Below the pieces are notes generated by a model that saw only the letters and a list, made by a program, of their open reading frames with translations, had not been told where the DNA came from and searched no databases. DNA of 64,000 nt, from NCBI GenBank assembly GCA_022414725.1, contig CM039462.1, positions 4,918,125-4,982,124 on the forward strand. The letters run 5' to 3'. A program made the translations under genes and the position numbers. Each line of letters starts with the position of its first letter. The first letter of the stretch is position 1. Origin of the DNA: Microglena sp. YARC (taxonomy: Eukaryota; Chlorophyta; Chlorophyceae; Chlamydomonadales; Chlamydomonadaceae). Of the stretch, positions 27,781 through 37,988 are shown one piece after another.

Positions 27781-28555
27781 GGAGTTGACCGGGGGGGTGG
27801 AGGGGGGCGCGAGTGGAAACCCGTAACCTTGAGAGGTGGCAACCTTGTTCGAGAGGTCGGGAGTCTCGGAGGGAGTATGCGATACAGATCAGGTTTATCG
27901 GCAGTGGTCGATAAATTGGGTGTACATCCTAGAGGAATCTCCAGACTTTATACAGGTTTCGTCACCTCATCCAAGGGAATTAGCACCTCGGTCGAGCATC
28001 CTCGAGGCAGCCTTGAAGCCGTAGTACAGTGTAGTGTAGTACTGTAGTGTAGTGTAGTATAGTTCGGTGTGGCTTAGTGGCTGGCTCGAGGAGCTGCCCA
28101 GCAGCTGTTAAGCAAATGGAAAGAAAAGCACCGACCAGCCTCTAGCAGCCCCCTCGAGGCAGCCCACAAGGCTGACAGGACAGTCCTCCGTTTCACGCAA
28201 ATCGGTTGGAATTCGGTTGGGATTTGCCCGGGAGCTGCCTCGAAGATGGTTGGTTATCTGGTGGGGAAATACGATTTTCTAGGCATTTATAACGGCCTGT
28301 CAGGAGTCGCGGGTGTTCAACAAGGCGCATCGTGAACTTGTCGTGTCTAGCGACAGCACTGCCTGTGAAGGACGTCGGAATGGAAGAGTGAAGACAAGAC
28401 CGCAACTTCCACAACGCAAGATCATACATTACATTTTCGAGGATTAGTTGGAAGACCCCTCCCGCATGTTATGTGGAGTTGGCTTGTCGTGGGTCAACGA
28501 CGGCCTGTCGATGAATATAATGTTTCAAATCATCCGATGACCATGACGTGTTTGA
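27781..28555 (-). promoter_or_regulatory. Upstream region of copy A, duplicated upstream of copy B
   Basis: About 775 bp 5' of the copy A ATG; the counterpart is at 18845-19615. The proximal ~140 bp is also shared with copy C (CAAGGTTACGGGTTTCC and the TATCG-N8-CGATA dyad), although the more distal sequence of C differs. It contains a CTCGAGG-rich segment and a run of GTGTAGTGTAGTA repeats. Confidence 0.6.
27896..27913 (-). promoter_or_regulatory. Conserved dyad TATCG-N8-CGATA (copy A)
   Basis: Sense-strand TATCGACCACTGCCGATA, an inverted repeat with an 8-nt spacer, about 124 nt upstream of the ATG. It is identical in copy C about 122 nt upstream of its ATG, while most surrounding sequence differs. 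Candidate transcription-factor or core-promoter site (inference). Confidence 0.55.
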
Positions 28556-29377
28556 GGCTTACTAGTTACGATGACTGTAAACAAAATGAGATCACGTTGC
28601 CAATGCCGGCCCAAGACATCCCACATACACCGCAACTTCTGGGTGGGTCTTCATAACATCACGTTGTCATTTTTTTGATGGTGCTGATGAATGCAATGAT
28701 GATGTTAAATTTTTTCCTGGTTCTCTGTTGGACGCCAAATGTGCCCGCGGCTTGACCATTATGAAAGTCACGACCAAATGGAACACAACTGAAAGAATTT
28801 TCACCCCCGCCGGCCCCCTGAGCCGGCCCCAGCCCCTGGCCCCAACCCAGGTGGGACCGGCCCCCCTCATAGGCTGCTACCCCGGCCCCTACCCCGGCCT
28901 GCTACCCGACTTCCGTGCTCGCAGATTCAAAACCTTGCTGCATCGTCACACCCTGCCCCCCCTGCCCTGGCCAAACCAATCTTACCCGGAGCTGTTCGAG
29001 AAATAACAACTGACCAAATCCAGGCTACCATGCACCCCCTCATTTTTCCCGTATTGTCGCCAGATCCTCGAGTTTTAACGCCTCAAAAACTCAACAGGAG
29101 CTGTTCCAAGCTCTCGCTGTCTCCAGTTTCGAAGCACCGAAATCGAACTCGACAGCACTGGAACAGGATGCATTGCCGCTGGCAATGTGCGCTGCGCAAT
29201 GAGGCTTAGGCAGGCTCAAGTATTGCTCCTTGAGCAGCTGTCGACATGGTGCAGGTGGGTTTGAGTGGGTGGGTGGTGCTGGTGCTGCTGTAAGTGTTGT
29301 TGTTGTGGTGCTGGTGCTGGTGCTGGTGCTGGTGCTGGTGCTAGTGCTGGTGGTGCTGGTGCTGGTGCTGGTGGTGG

Positions 29378-29409
<32 letters not shown>

Positions 29410-30104
29410 TGGCAGTGTTGTTGTTTTGAGGTGGCTTGGGGGTGGAGCATTTCGTAATAATTTGTGGGGCGGAATATGCATGGCAGCAGGGAATTTAAGC
29501 TGGGGACCGCTGGGGATTTAACAAATAGTAGGGTGCCCTGGCGGGTCCCCTGGAGGTCGGTCCTGGGGCTCGTGCGTCGTACTGGGTGAGTCGGACTATT
29601 AGGTTGTAGTAACGGGGGCTCAGCTTCTGTTGTAATAACATACGCACGTAGACAAATTACATTCTGCAGGCTGTTACTCGCCTTAAGGCGAAAATAAACA
29701 TGTCACAATTCTTCTTGTTCTAATACTCTGCCAGGACTGTATATTTTGGGGGGCACGCTTGGCAGCTTCCATCAAACCCCCATTCATTCACCAGCCATTG
29801 GGTCAAGCTTAAAGCTCGTAGCTGCAGTCAAAGACAGAAACGCATATCATGACGCACCTTGAGTTCGCTTGGGCCCGTCCGGAGGGTCGTCGACCGGCAC
29901 GGTAACTGGAATCTAGATGCGATGTCGGCTCGACCACCGCATACTTACGATCCCACTGTGGCAAGTCCTTAGAGGTCATTGTGACAATTCTTGGATGTTC
30001 AAATGTTCAATTTTCAATTTGTGTCATGAGGCACTTGCCTCAGGCCCAAGAAAAGGTAAGGCGATCCAGAGTGTTTTTTATTTTTTATTTCTGTATGTCA
30101 GGTT
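28556..30104. other. Intergenic; no supported gene
   Basis: Contains a TTTCCTGG repeat copy at 28697-28760, a CCGGCCCC-rich stretch at 28805-28905, a (GTGCTG)n microsatellite running into a poly-G run at 29280-29407, and a segment at about 29530-29600 (GGGTGCCCTGG) resembling 51373-51440. Open frames are low complexity. Confidence 0.6.
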
Positions 30105-30372
30105 GAGTAGCAACTAGGGATACTCAAGCCTGATTCCGCGATCGTTGCATAGCCATGGCATGGCAGAGCGCATGGTGCATGGCATGGCATGGCAGAGCGC
30201 ATGGCGCATCGTTGCGTAGCCATGGTGATCGTTGCATAGCCATGGCATGGCAGAGCGCATGGCGGAGCGTGAAGCGCGTAGCCCGTGGGGTTCGGGGGGC
30301 AGCGCCAAACTCATGCGTCGCCATGCATTGGCGGACAAGCAACGCTGTGGCGGCGCGTCATCGAAAAAACAA
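30105..30372 (-). repeat. Dispersed segment with GCATGGCATGGCAGAGC tandem repeats
   Basis: Two to three copies of ATCGTTGCATAGCCATGGCA and GCAGAGCGCATGG, then GGGGTTCGGGGGGCAGCGCC. A shorter inverted copy lies at about 7880-8040, so it is a dispersed element, possibly a TIR element with internal expansion. Confidence 0.6.
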
Positions 30373-32329
30373 AACTGGAGGCTGAACATCCTTTCATAAA
30401 AAAGTAGGGAAAACTGCCCAACCTCTCAGACACTAGCTAGAGGCCCTCACCTACCTCATGGAGCCCTCAGTGTACCAAACATGTGTCCAGCATTTAGCAA
30501 AAAACAAAGAACCCGTCCCTTATACAATCCTCAATGAAACTCTGCAATGCCTTCTCTTGGAATGGCATACCACCATTGCATCCACGAATTGTTCAACCTC
30601 ATGTGGATCATGGGCCACACCCAAAAATGCTTTAAAACATCTAACACTGTCATGATGTACAAGAAAGGGGAGCCCACTGACCCTGGTATCTATAGACCCA
30701 TAGGATTCAACAGCACTTTGGATAAGCTGTGGACTAGTATGGTCACAGCAGTAACGCCAGCATTGCTGAACACCACAACATCCTGAGTGAAGCTCGGGAA
30801 GGATTTAGACAACACAGAAGCACCCACAGACAACTAGCCCACCTCTTGAATGATATAGAAGATGCAGCACTGACTAAACAAGACCTCCTAGTTGGCTATT
30901 TTGACTTCTCCAACGCTTTCAATATGATCAACCATGCCACCCTCCAATGCACACTGTATGAGCTGCGCCTCCCTAATGACCTCATAGACACCATTAAAGG
31001 CATATACACCCAGGCCACTACCCACGTCACCCTAGAAGGACACCAGGCCACGCCAATTGATATTCTTGATCTTTGACATAATTGATATTCTTAGGGGTAC
31101 CATCCAAGGTGACACCCTCTCCCCACTCCTTTTATCCTCTACATCGAACCTCTTTACAGATGGCTCAAGTCTTGAGGCAGGGGATACAAAGCTACCTGCC
31201 TCACCACTAGCCAACAAAACCAGCACTGCAAGGGCACCCTAGGATACGCTGATGACACAGCAGTCCTTACCCACACCGTAGAGGACCTCATCACACAGTG
31301 CCAGGAGGTTCAGGAATTCAGTCAGTGGGCAGGCCTCCCGCTAAATGGCAGTAAATGTGTAGTGGCTGGTATCCTTCACAAGTCTTGCCCATCCAATCCT
31401 ACCAATAATACCACACTGTCCCACCTGCTCAAAAATAAAATAGTGGCTGGGGGCACCTTTGCCGCATACCAACACCCTGACACACCTCACCTCTACCTGG
31501 GGGTCCTCATCTCCCTCGCCCTGAACTGGCACCCCCAAATGCTTGACCAAATCCAAGAGAAAGGGACCCAAATACTACAATCTGCCAAATCCAGGGTTGC
31601 CAACCCAAGGCAATGCATACACCTCATCCAGACATGTGTCAAACCTGCAATCACATGCCCCATGACTCTGCGCCCTTACAGCCCTGGGGACATTCATACC
31701 CTAGATAGGGCCATAGCAGCCCTGGCAAAACCATGCTGCAATCTGCCCACCACCTTTTCCTCTGCGTCTGTCTGCCTACCCACTACCCAGGCAGGCCTAG
31801 GGGTGCCCTCCCTCCTTGTTGACTACACCCAGATAACCACAACCACCCTTACACGGTATCTCAATGACAGTGGGAAACTTGGCATCACCGCCAAGGCTCT
31901 GTTGACCATGCAACTGATCAAAGCCCACCCAGACACCCCCCACACCCTCACGAGAAATACCTTAATATTAAAGAAGCTCCTCTTGCTCAAGCAAGCTGAC
32001 ATCCAACTACACCTAAATGATGATGTCATTACCCCCACCCAGCTCCACCCTGATCCTGTTGTCCCCTGGAGACTGATTAGCCCCTTCTTCCCACTTGGTA
32101 TCACTACCTACCTGGACCTCATCACCCCAGCGGGTACCCACCTGATTACCACCACTGACCTCACCCTGAGATTTGGCAAAACTGTCGCCCACTACCAGAA
32201 GGCCTCCCTCAACAGGCTCAGCCTTCATCTTAGCCAGCACCCACCGCCCGGGGACCCCCCAATACCACCTTCAAGAGCTCCCAACCCCTTCTTATGACAT
32301 GTAGGACCCCCCCCCATGCCCATGATCCC

Positions 32330-32375
32330 CCCCCCCCTCCCCTCCCCTACACACACACACACACACACACAGCCG
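32330..32375 (+). repeat. C-run and (CA)n inside the LINE
   Basis: A simple-repeat expansion between the RT and the downstream domains; a second C-run plus CA repeat is at 34279-34320. Confidence 0.85.
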
Positions 32376-32810
32376 CTAGACCCTCCACTGTAGTGTCCCT
32401 CCTCTCACGCAACCCACTCAACACAACGGACCAAACGCAACCACGCGCAATCACAACCAGCCACACGCAACCACAACTAACCATAGCCACTGTCATCCAT
32501 CCTTGGCTGTCTCCCATGCCATACCTCCACCTAGACGCCCGCCCCGGCTCCCAACACCAGAGGGGCCAGGTTGTGACCGCCCTGGACCCTACCCACCCAG
32601 ATCGCTGGGTAGCCCGCTACCAACTCTGTAAAGGAGACTTCTGCCACAGCAAGGATGCAGCCACTATAAGGTGCTGGGTATCACCAAGTGGAACGGCACT
32701 GGTGGCCTTCGTCGCGCCTGCACCAGGCACCTTGCTCCTGACTCCCCCTGCCTAACCCCCAAACTCCTGCACCTCCTATATGCATCCCAATACGAGTACA
32801 CTGCTATACT

Positions 32811-32813
32811 TAA

Positions 32814-32856
<43 letters not shown>

Positions 32857-32940
32857 TTATATATATATCCATCTATCTAGATATAGATAGATAGATAGAT
32901 AGATATAGATATAGATAGATAGATAGATAGTTAGATAGGT
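32811..32940. repeat. (CTAT)n / (GATA)n microsatellite palindrome inside the LINE
   Basis: About 13 CTAT repeats switch to GATA repeats, forming a perfect-hairpin-capable block of about 125 bp in the region between RT and RNase H. Confidence 0.9.
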
Positions 32941-32944
32941 ATGC

Positions 32945-34200
32945 ATCTGAGTCCAACGGATCCAGGACACCCTCACCACCCATCTTCGGGTCCAGCATGG
33001 ACCCATCACCATGCACCCGTCCCACCTCCCATCCTACCTAGCACTAGGATATACCCTCAAGCATGGGACACCCCTACCATGTGGTCAAAGCCAGGCTCAC
33101 TGGAAACCCATCAGCATTGCCAAAACAGAGTTGATTGAGCGCATAGGAGACCAAGCCACCACCGCCCTCCTAGAGGCCCATAAAACAGCCTCGCACATCA
33201 CACCAGCTAACAACCCCTCTTACCCCCCTAGGAAGGACGCTCACCTCATAAACGCCAAATCCCAAGGGCAGTGGACCCTGACAGGCCAATTCAATGCCCA
33301 GTGGTACCGCACTCTCATGCAACTCATCCACATAGAGCCCCTGGACAGGCACCCTGACTTGGGCATCCCAGCCCCTGGACACTATCATATCCAAACAGGC
33401 CTCCTCCCCCATGCCCAACCCAATGGAGCTCCACCCATCCACCCCACCACCACATACCTTTACTCCCCCTCTGTAAATTGCATAGGTGACCTCCCCACCT
33501 CCTCGGCCAACAGACTCAAACACCAATACAACACCACCCAGGCAACCGTACCCAGCCTGGGCGCTCACTCTCCCAAGGGTCCTTTGCTGTAGACCTAGCC
33601 AGCCTATTCCACCGACTCAAGGACACCAACCCCCCCGCTCCCCACCCGACCCTCCTTCAAGCCCTCACGTTCTTGGGGGCTCAAACAGGCATGTCAACAG
33701 GGCCACTCTTATGCCACCCATCTCTCTCCCACTGCTCTTCCCCCCACTCTCATGGCCAACTGTTTGGGGCAAGCCCAGACCCATACTCTCACACATGGAC
33801 AGGAGCATCAGTGATACACTCCCTGCAGGATGCCAAGGAAGCCCAGAACTCCAGAAGGCAGTCAGATGGGCACTCGCTAGTGCCAAGGCAGTCCAAACTC
33901 ACTCCATTCCAACTTGCACCCTTCTCTTGGTCCTACACACAAAGCACACAGCCTACAAAACACACACCGCCCACCCCTGGGTCCAGGTCGTAGATACTAT
34001 CCCAGCCGGGTCCCCCATTATCCATCAACCGTCCATCTGGACTGTGGGTAACATCACCTCCACCGTTGCAAGGACAAAGGGGCACCAACTCCTCCGCATC
34101 GCCAACCCCCTTGGCCACCCCAGCCCGGCCATCCCCTCAACCCAAGCATGGAATGAAGCTATGCATCACCTCCATCCCTCACTAATAAAAAAAACATCCC
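32945..34200 (+). other. LINE middle region, unassigned domain
   Basis: Readable but frameshifted segments between RT and RNase H: GQWTLTGQFNAQWYRTLMQL (near 33270), ASLFHRLKDTNPP (33600), then HGQLFGASPDPYSHTWTGAS (33752), RWALASAKAVQTHSIPTCTL (33866) and RIANPLGHPSPAIPSTQAWN (34098). The composition is globular and lies inside the same element. The middle part weakly recalls a methyltransferase-like accessory domain seen in some algal retroelements, but I cannot confirm this. Confidence 0.4.
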
Positions 34201-34284
34201 CAACCCTGCCGTCAGCCCTGCCCCGCTCTCCTTCCCCCACCACCCAAGGCTCTCCGACTCATCATCCAGGCCCCTTGGAGTGCC

Positions 34285-34315
<31 letters not shown>

Positions 34316-35726
34316 ACTCCCCCAACACCTTACCCCTGCAACTACCAAGACCCCCCCCATGTATGCCAGTAGCTAAACACCGATGGCAGCCAGATCCCCC
34401 AGCCTGAGGGCCCGGACCTCCTCCGGGCTGCGGTATACTCTCCATTGTCGGGCCAAAGCATTACAATCAATCCAGGGGGTATTGACAATACCAGAACCAA
34501 CAATCGAGCAGAACTATGCGCTGTCCACCAGGCCAAGGTGAGGTCCCATGGCAATGAGGAAGCAGATAAGCTGGCCAAGAAAGCCGCCCACTTCCCTATA
34601 AATACTTCCGTCACTTACAATGTAGGAGAGGTGGCGCAAATGGACCATATCTGGCCGTCTGTCCAGCCCCCGGTGGCAGCTGATGGCACCCTGCCCTGCC
34701 CCCTAGGATAGCAAAATACAACCTCACCAGGGGGGTCAAGGCTAACTTCCCCACCAAATCCACACAGCAGGGACCAACATGAATGGCATCCTGTGTACGC
34801 CTCATTGTGGACCACAGCATCCCCCGAGCACCTCCCACATACTAGCCACCACTTCTGGCAGCAGGCATCCGCCCCCTGGTGGCAGAAGATACAAATCCAC
34901 AAGGCTAGGTGAAGGCACCTATGGAACAGGAAGCTGGCGTATCGATGGGAAATGCCATATGGCAGTAACCCCCACCTACCCTTGACAGAAACCTGCCCCA
35001 TCTGTCACACATGCCAAGATGGGGCTAGTCTCATGTAGGCGGGCTGCAAGCACCCAACCTTTACTGGGAATCTGGGATGTATATTAATCGGCACAACCTT
35101 GCAGTAAAATGAATACAGAAAGCAGTTTCCAAAAGGGATTAAGGGGGGAAATAGATATATGGACGCTGGCAAACTGGAGGACCAGGCCGCCCTCGTGGCT
35201 GAACCCCCCGAACATGACCCAACCCACCTGGGGTAAGCTCAGACCAGACCTCCTCTTGACCCCGGATAAAAAAGATGCTCCAATCCCACCTCATGTCCAC
35301 CCATCCACATAGTTGATAGTTGAAGTCGGCTACTTCTCAGACACAACCACTCGGTTAAATATGTGAAAAAAAGGAATCAGCACAAGACCCTATCACAGGC
35401 TCTGAAAGATCAGGGATATAAAGTGATATACGCAGGTGTTACATCGGGTAACACAGGGACCATACCCACCAATGCACTTCCCAATCTCGCCCGCTTAGGT
35501 ATAGGTATAGGTAGGCCGCCCTCAAGCTCTGCACCAAACTCCACACCCTCCCAGTCCATTTGTCGCGTGCAGACGACACATCACACATGGTGACATGGAA
35601 CAGGCCCCAAAGCCTTCTCCATGGTCATGATAGTCCCACCCACCCACCCACCATTGGTAGTAGGCCCCAGTGTAAGCTAACGGGCTGTCACTCTCAATCT
35701 CACGCCTCGTAATAAGGCGTACTATT

Positions 35727-35905
35727 TATTTATTTATTTATAGGGGAGCTTACGGCGGTAGTGAGCGGGCTGCTACTGTACCTGGAAAAGCTAACACGGG
35801 AGTTGACAGCGACCTTGAACACTAAAGCGCACCCACTGGGATTCGAACCCAGCACCTTCTGATTGAGCTCCAGCATTGAGCCATTCGTCGAATCAGGATC
35901 ACACC
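35727..35905 (-). mobile_element. tRNA-derived SINE
   Basis: Minus strand from about 35905: box A-like TGGCTCAATGCTGG, then a perfect box B GGTTCGAATCC, a body shared with 15366-15510, and an (AAAT)n tail (TATAAATAAATAAATAAATA) at about 35727-35745. It abuts the LINE 3' end, where the two tails may have fused. Confidence 0.75.
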
Positions 35906-36342
35906 TTTTAATTCGTTTATGTCTCTGTGTCCTCGTGTAACGTGTTTTCCAGTGTTCTGCAAAATCTACGTTTTGAGTCGTAACTGTGATCAAAAGTTAC
36001 ATTTTTGGGGCCAAAATCCTCGTCTCATGACCCATATCTCACTTTCCAACGAAATATTGTGTGTTTCAGACGTGAAACAACCCTGGTTAGAATCCTTCTT
36101 AACCTTTGAGTGTCTTATTTCTCTTGGAGTAATGGCATTAACTAGTGCCTGGTTTTGGAAGTCGTCATTACTTTACACGGCGGTCATCATTACATTACAT
36201 CGCCATTGACAGGCCAATGTTGGCTCAAGACAATAAATAGTATATACAACGATGAAGAGTGTATAAACCGAGAAAAACCGTCTTTCCCCCAAAAACTATA
36301 TAAACCGCAATGATGGTGGGGTTGTCCTACACTGGAAATAAC
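35906..36342. other. Intergenic, unique; nothing recognised
   Basis: AT-balanced single-copy-looking sequence without coding signals I can support. Confidence 0.5.
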
Positions 36343-36545
36343 CAGAGCTTTTATTTTCCACTTCTAGCTGCAGCTTCCAGGCAGCTCCCCTGTTTGGCTA
36401 TTCATCCAAGCCTACCGCCACCTAGGGCACCTTGAAGCTGGCACAATCAATTGAACAGAAGTGCTGAAATATTTGGGTACAGCACAGTCGCTTGGTCAGG
36501 GAGCTGCCAAGAAGCTGCTCAGAAAAGCTGAAAATAAAAGCCCTG
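36343..36545. mobile_element. TIR element, CGGCTACGAGCAGCAGCTTC family
   Basis: 203 bp. Left CAGAGCTTTTATTTTC, right GAAAATAAAAGCCCTG. Flanks GAAATAAC (36335-36342) and AAAATAAT (36546-36553) match 6/8, as an aged 8-bp duplication. Confidence 0.7.
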
Positions 36546-36607
36546 AAAATAATGGGTTGAATACATTTATTGTGGAGAGGCACAAGACTGTTGGGGTGGG
36601 AGCCGCC

Positions 36608-36810
36608 CATAGCTTTTCTTTTCGGCCACGAGCAGCAGCTTCTAGGTAGCTCCCTGATCCAGCCACTGGGCTGAGCCCCAAGATTTCAGAAGTGCTGGAA
36701 AGCTAGTTACACCAGCTTCCGGTTGCACTAAGTTGCATTAGGAGTAGCAGGGTAGCAGGCCAGGGGAGCTGCCTGGAAGCTGTTGCTGGTAGCTGAAAAT
36801 AAAAGCTATG
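36608..36810. mobile_element. TIR element, CGGCTACGAGCAGCAGCTTC family
   Basis: 203 bp. Left CATAGCTTTTCTTTTCGGCC, right end AGCTGAAAATAAAAGCTATG. Flanks GAGCCGCC and TAGCTACC match 5/8. It lies 62 bp from the previous copy in the same orientation. Confidence 0.7.
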
Positions 36811-37194
36811 TAGCTACCATGTTCACCCACATGCGCGAATCACAACCTATCATGCAAAGCATTAATACACATACGGTGTGCAAAGTGTCAAGCCACGGAC
36901 ACGTTTGGAGACCAGTAGGGCACCAGGAAAAATGTCATCATCATCAATATAAACAACTTGGTACTTGTACATTGTACAGCGGCTGGAGAAGGGAAGCGCA
37001 GAGGTAAAAAATGAGGGAAAACAATTATAAATAAAATAAAATATACAATAAAATACATCAAGCTTCATCAAATAAATTATAAATGTATAAGCCTCCATCC
37101 AGCTTCATCCAATAAATTATCGCCAGCTTGATATCCTGTAAATTATTCATATGTGCAAAACAAACAAGGAGTTATTTGTCAGTTTGGCTTGGGA

Positions 37195-37275
37195 CTGATC
37201 CTCCTCATCCTCATCCTCCTCATCCTCCTCATCCTCATCCTCATCCTCATCATCATCATCACACACACACAAATT
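37195..37275. repeat. (TCCTCA)n microsatellite
   Basis: CATCCTCCTCATCC repeats, then (CATCAT) and (CACA). Confidence 0.9.
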
Positions 37276-37309
37276 GTACGACAAGAGAGTACCTGAGATC
37301 AAGTACTAC

Positions 37310-37831
37310 AAGGAAAATTCGAATGCAGCTGAAAGCTTTGGCATTGTCCCAGTGGCTGGCTAATGGAGCTTGATGGAAGCTGATACACGTTGCAGAAAAA
37401 CAAATAGTGTATAGTTTGTTTGCGCGCAGGGATGGAGTCTTGGCACTTAGCACAGTTTGTTTTTTGGGCTACGCATAGCAGCTTCTAGGCAGCTCTCTTT
37501 CCCCATCCTTGGGCCAAACCTGAAGCTAGCTACTGCGTCTGAAAGCTGGCGCGACAGTCATTCCAATGAAGCTGAAAGCTTTGAGCTGGACCCAATCGCT
37601 GGCTAACGGAGCTAGATAGAAGCTGCAATGCGTAGCCCCCCCCCCCAAAAAAAACTAAATGAGGCACTAGTTGGCTTGCCCTCAGGGCTGGAGTCTTAGT
37701 ACCACTGTTTATTTGTTGGGCTACGCATAGCAGCTTCCTGACAGCTCCAACAGTTAGACACTGGGTCTAGCCCAAAGCTTAGATGGAAGATAGATGGAAG
37801 CTACCATGCGTAGCCTCAAAAAGAAACAGTG
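37310..37831. mobile_element. Cluster of GGGCTACGCGTAGC-family TIR elements
   Basis: A right half at about 37315-37420; a full copy at 37450-37661 (left AGTTTGTTTTTTGGGCTACG, right CGTAGCCCCCCCCCCC then AAAACTAAATG, flanks GGCACTTA and GGCACTAG); and an internally deleted 129-bp copy at 37703-37831 (CACTGTTTATTTGTTGGGCT to AGCCTCAAAAAGAAACAGTG). Confidence 0.65.
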
Positions 37832-37986
37832 ACCACCATGGGCACTGCAACAAGCACTACATTGACCAACATGGGCATTGCAACAAGCAATACAGTGACT
37901 ACCATGGACACTGCAACAAGCACTACAGTGACCACCATGGGCACTGCAACAAGCACTACAGTTACCACCATGGGCACTGCAACAAG
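37826..37986. repeat. 33-bp minisatellite after the GT61 gene
   Basis: Five copies of GACCACCATGGGCACTGCAA plus CAAGCACTACAGT, directly beyond the right arm of the internally deleted TIR element and touching the gene's 3' end. Confidence 0.8.
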
Positions 37987-37988
37987 GA

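Larger units (their letters stand above)
30390..35725 (+). mobile_element. Degenerate LINE with RT, RNase H and restriction-like endonuclease
   Basis: 5'-truncated, frameshifted non-LTR retrotransposon. RT: GEPTDPGIYRPIGFNSTLDK near 30670, motif A YFDFSNAFNMINHATL near 30900, motif B GTIQGDTLSP near 31100, motif C YADD at 31245-31256. The thumb region is readable to about 32295. RNase H lies at about 34386-34600 with the TDGS and NRAEL acidic residues and a SHGNEEADKLAKKA end, but the middle of the domain is missing. A Cys cluster (CPICHTC) starts near 34993. A restriction-like endonuclease remnant has RPDLLLTPDKK at 35241 and VEVGYFSDT at 35322, then NQHKTLSQALKDQGY. RT followed by RNase H and RLE resembles the Dualen/RandI clade described from Chlamydomonas, whose N-terminal APE endonuclease would lie in the missing 5' part. 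The 3' end has a small hairpin (ACGCCT..AGGCGT, about 35701-35719). Confidence 0.85.
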
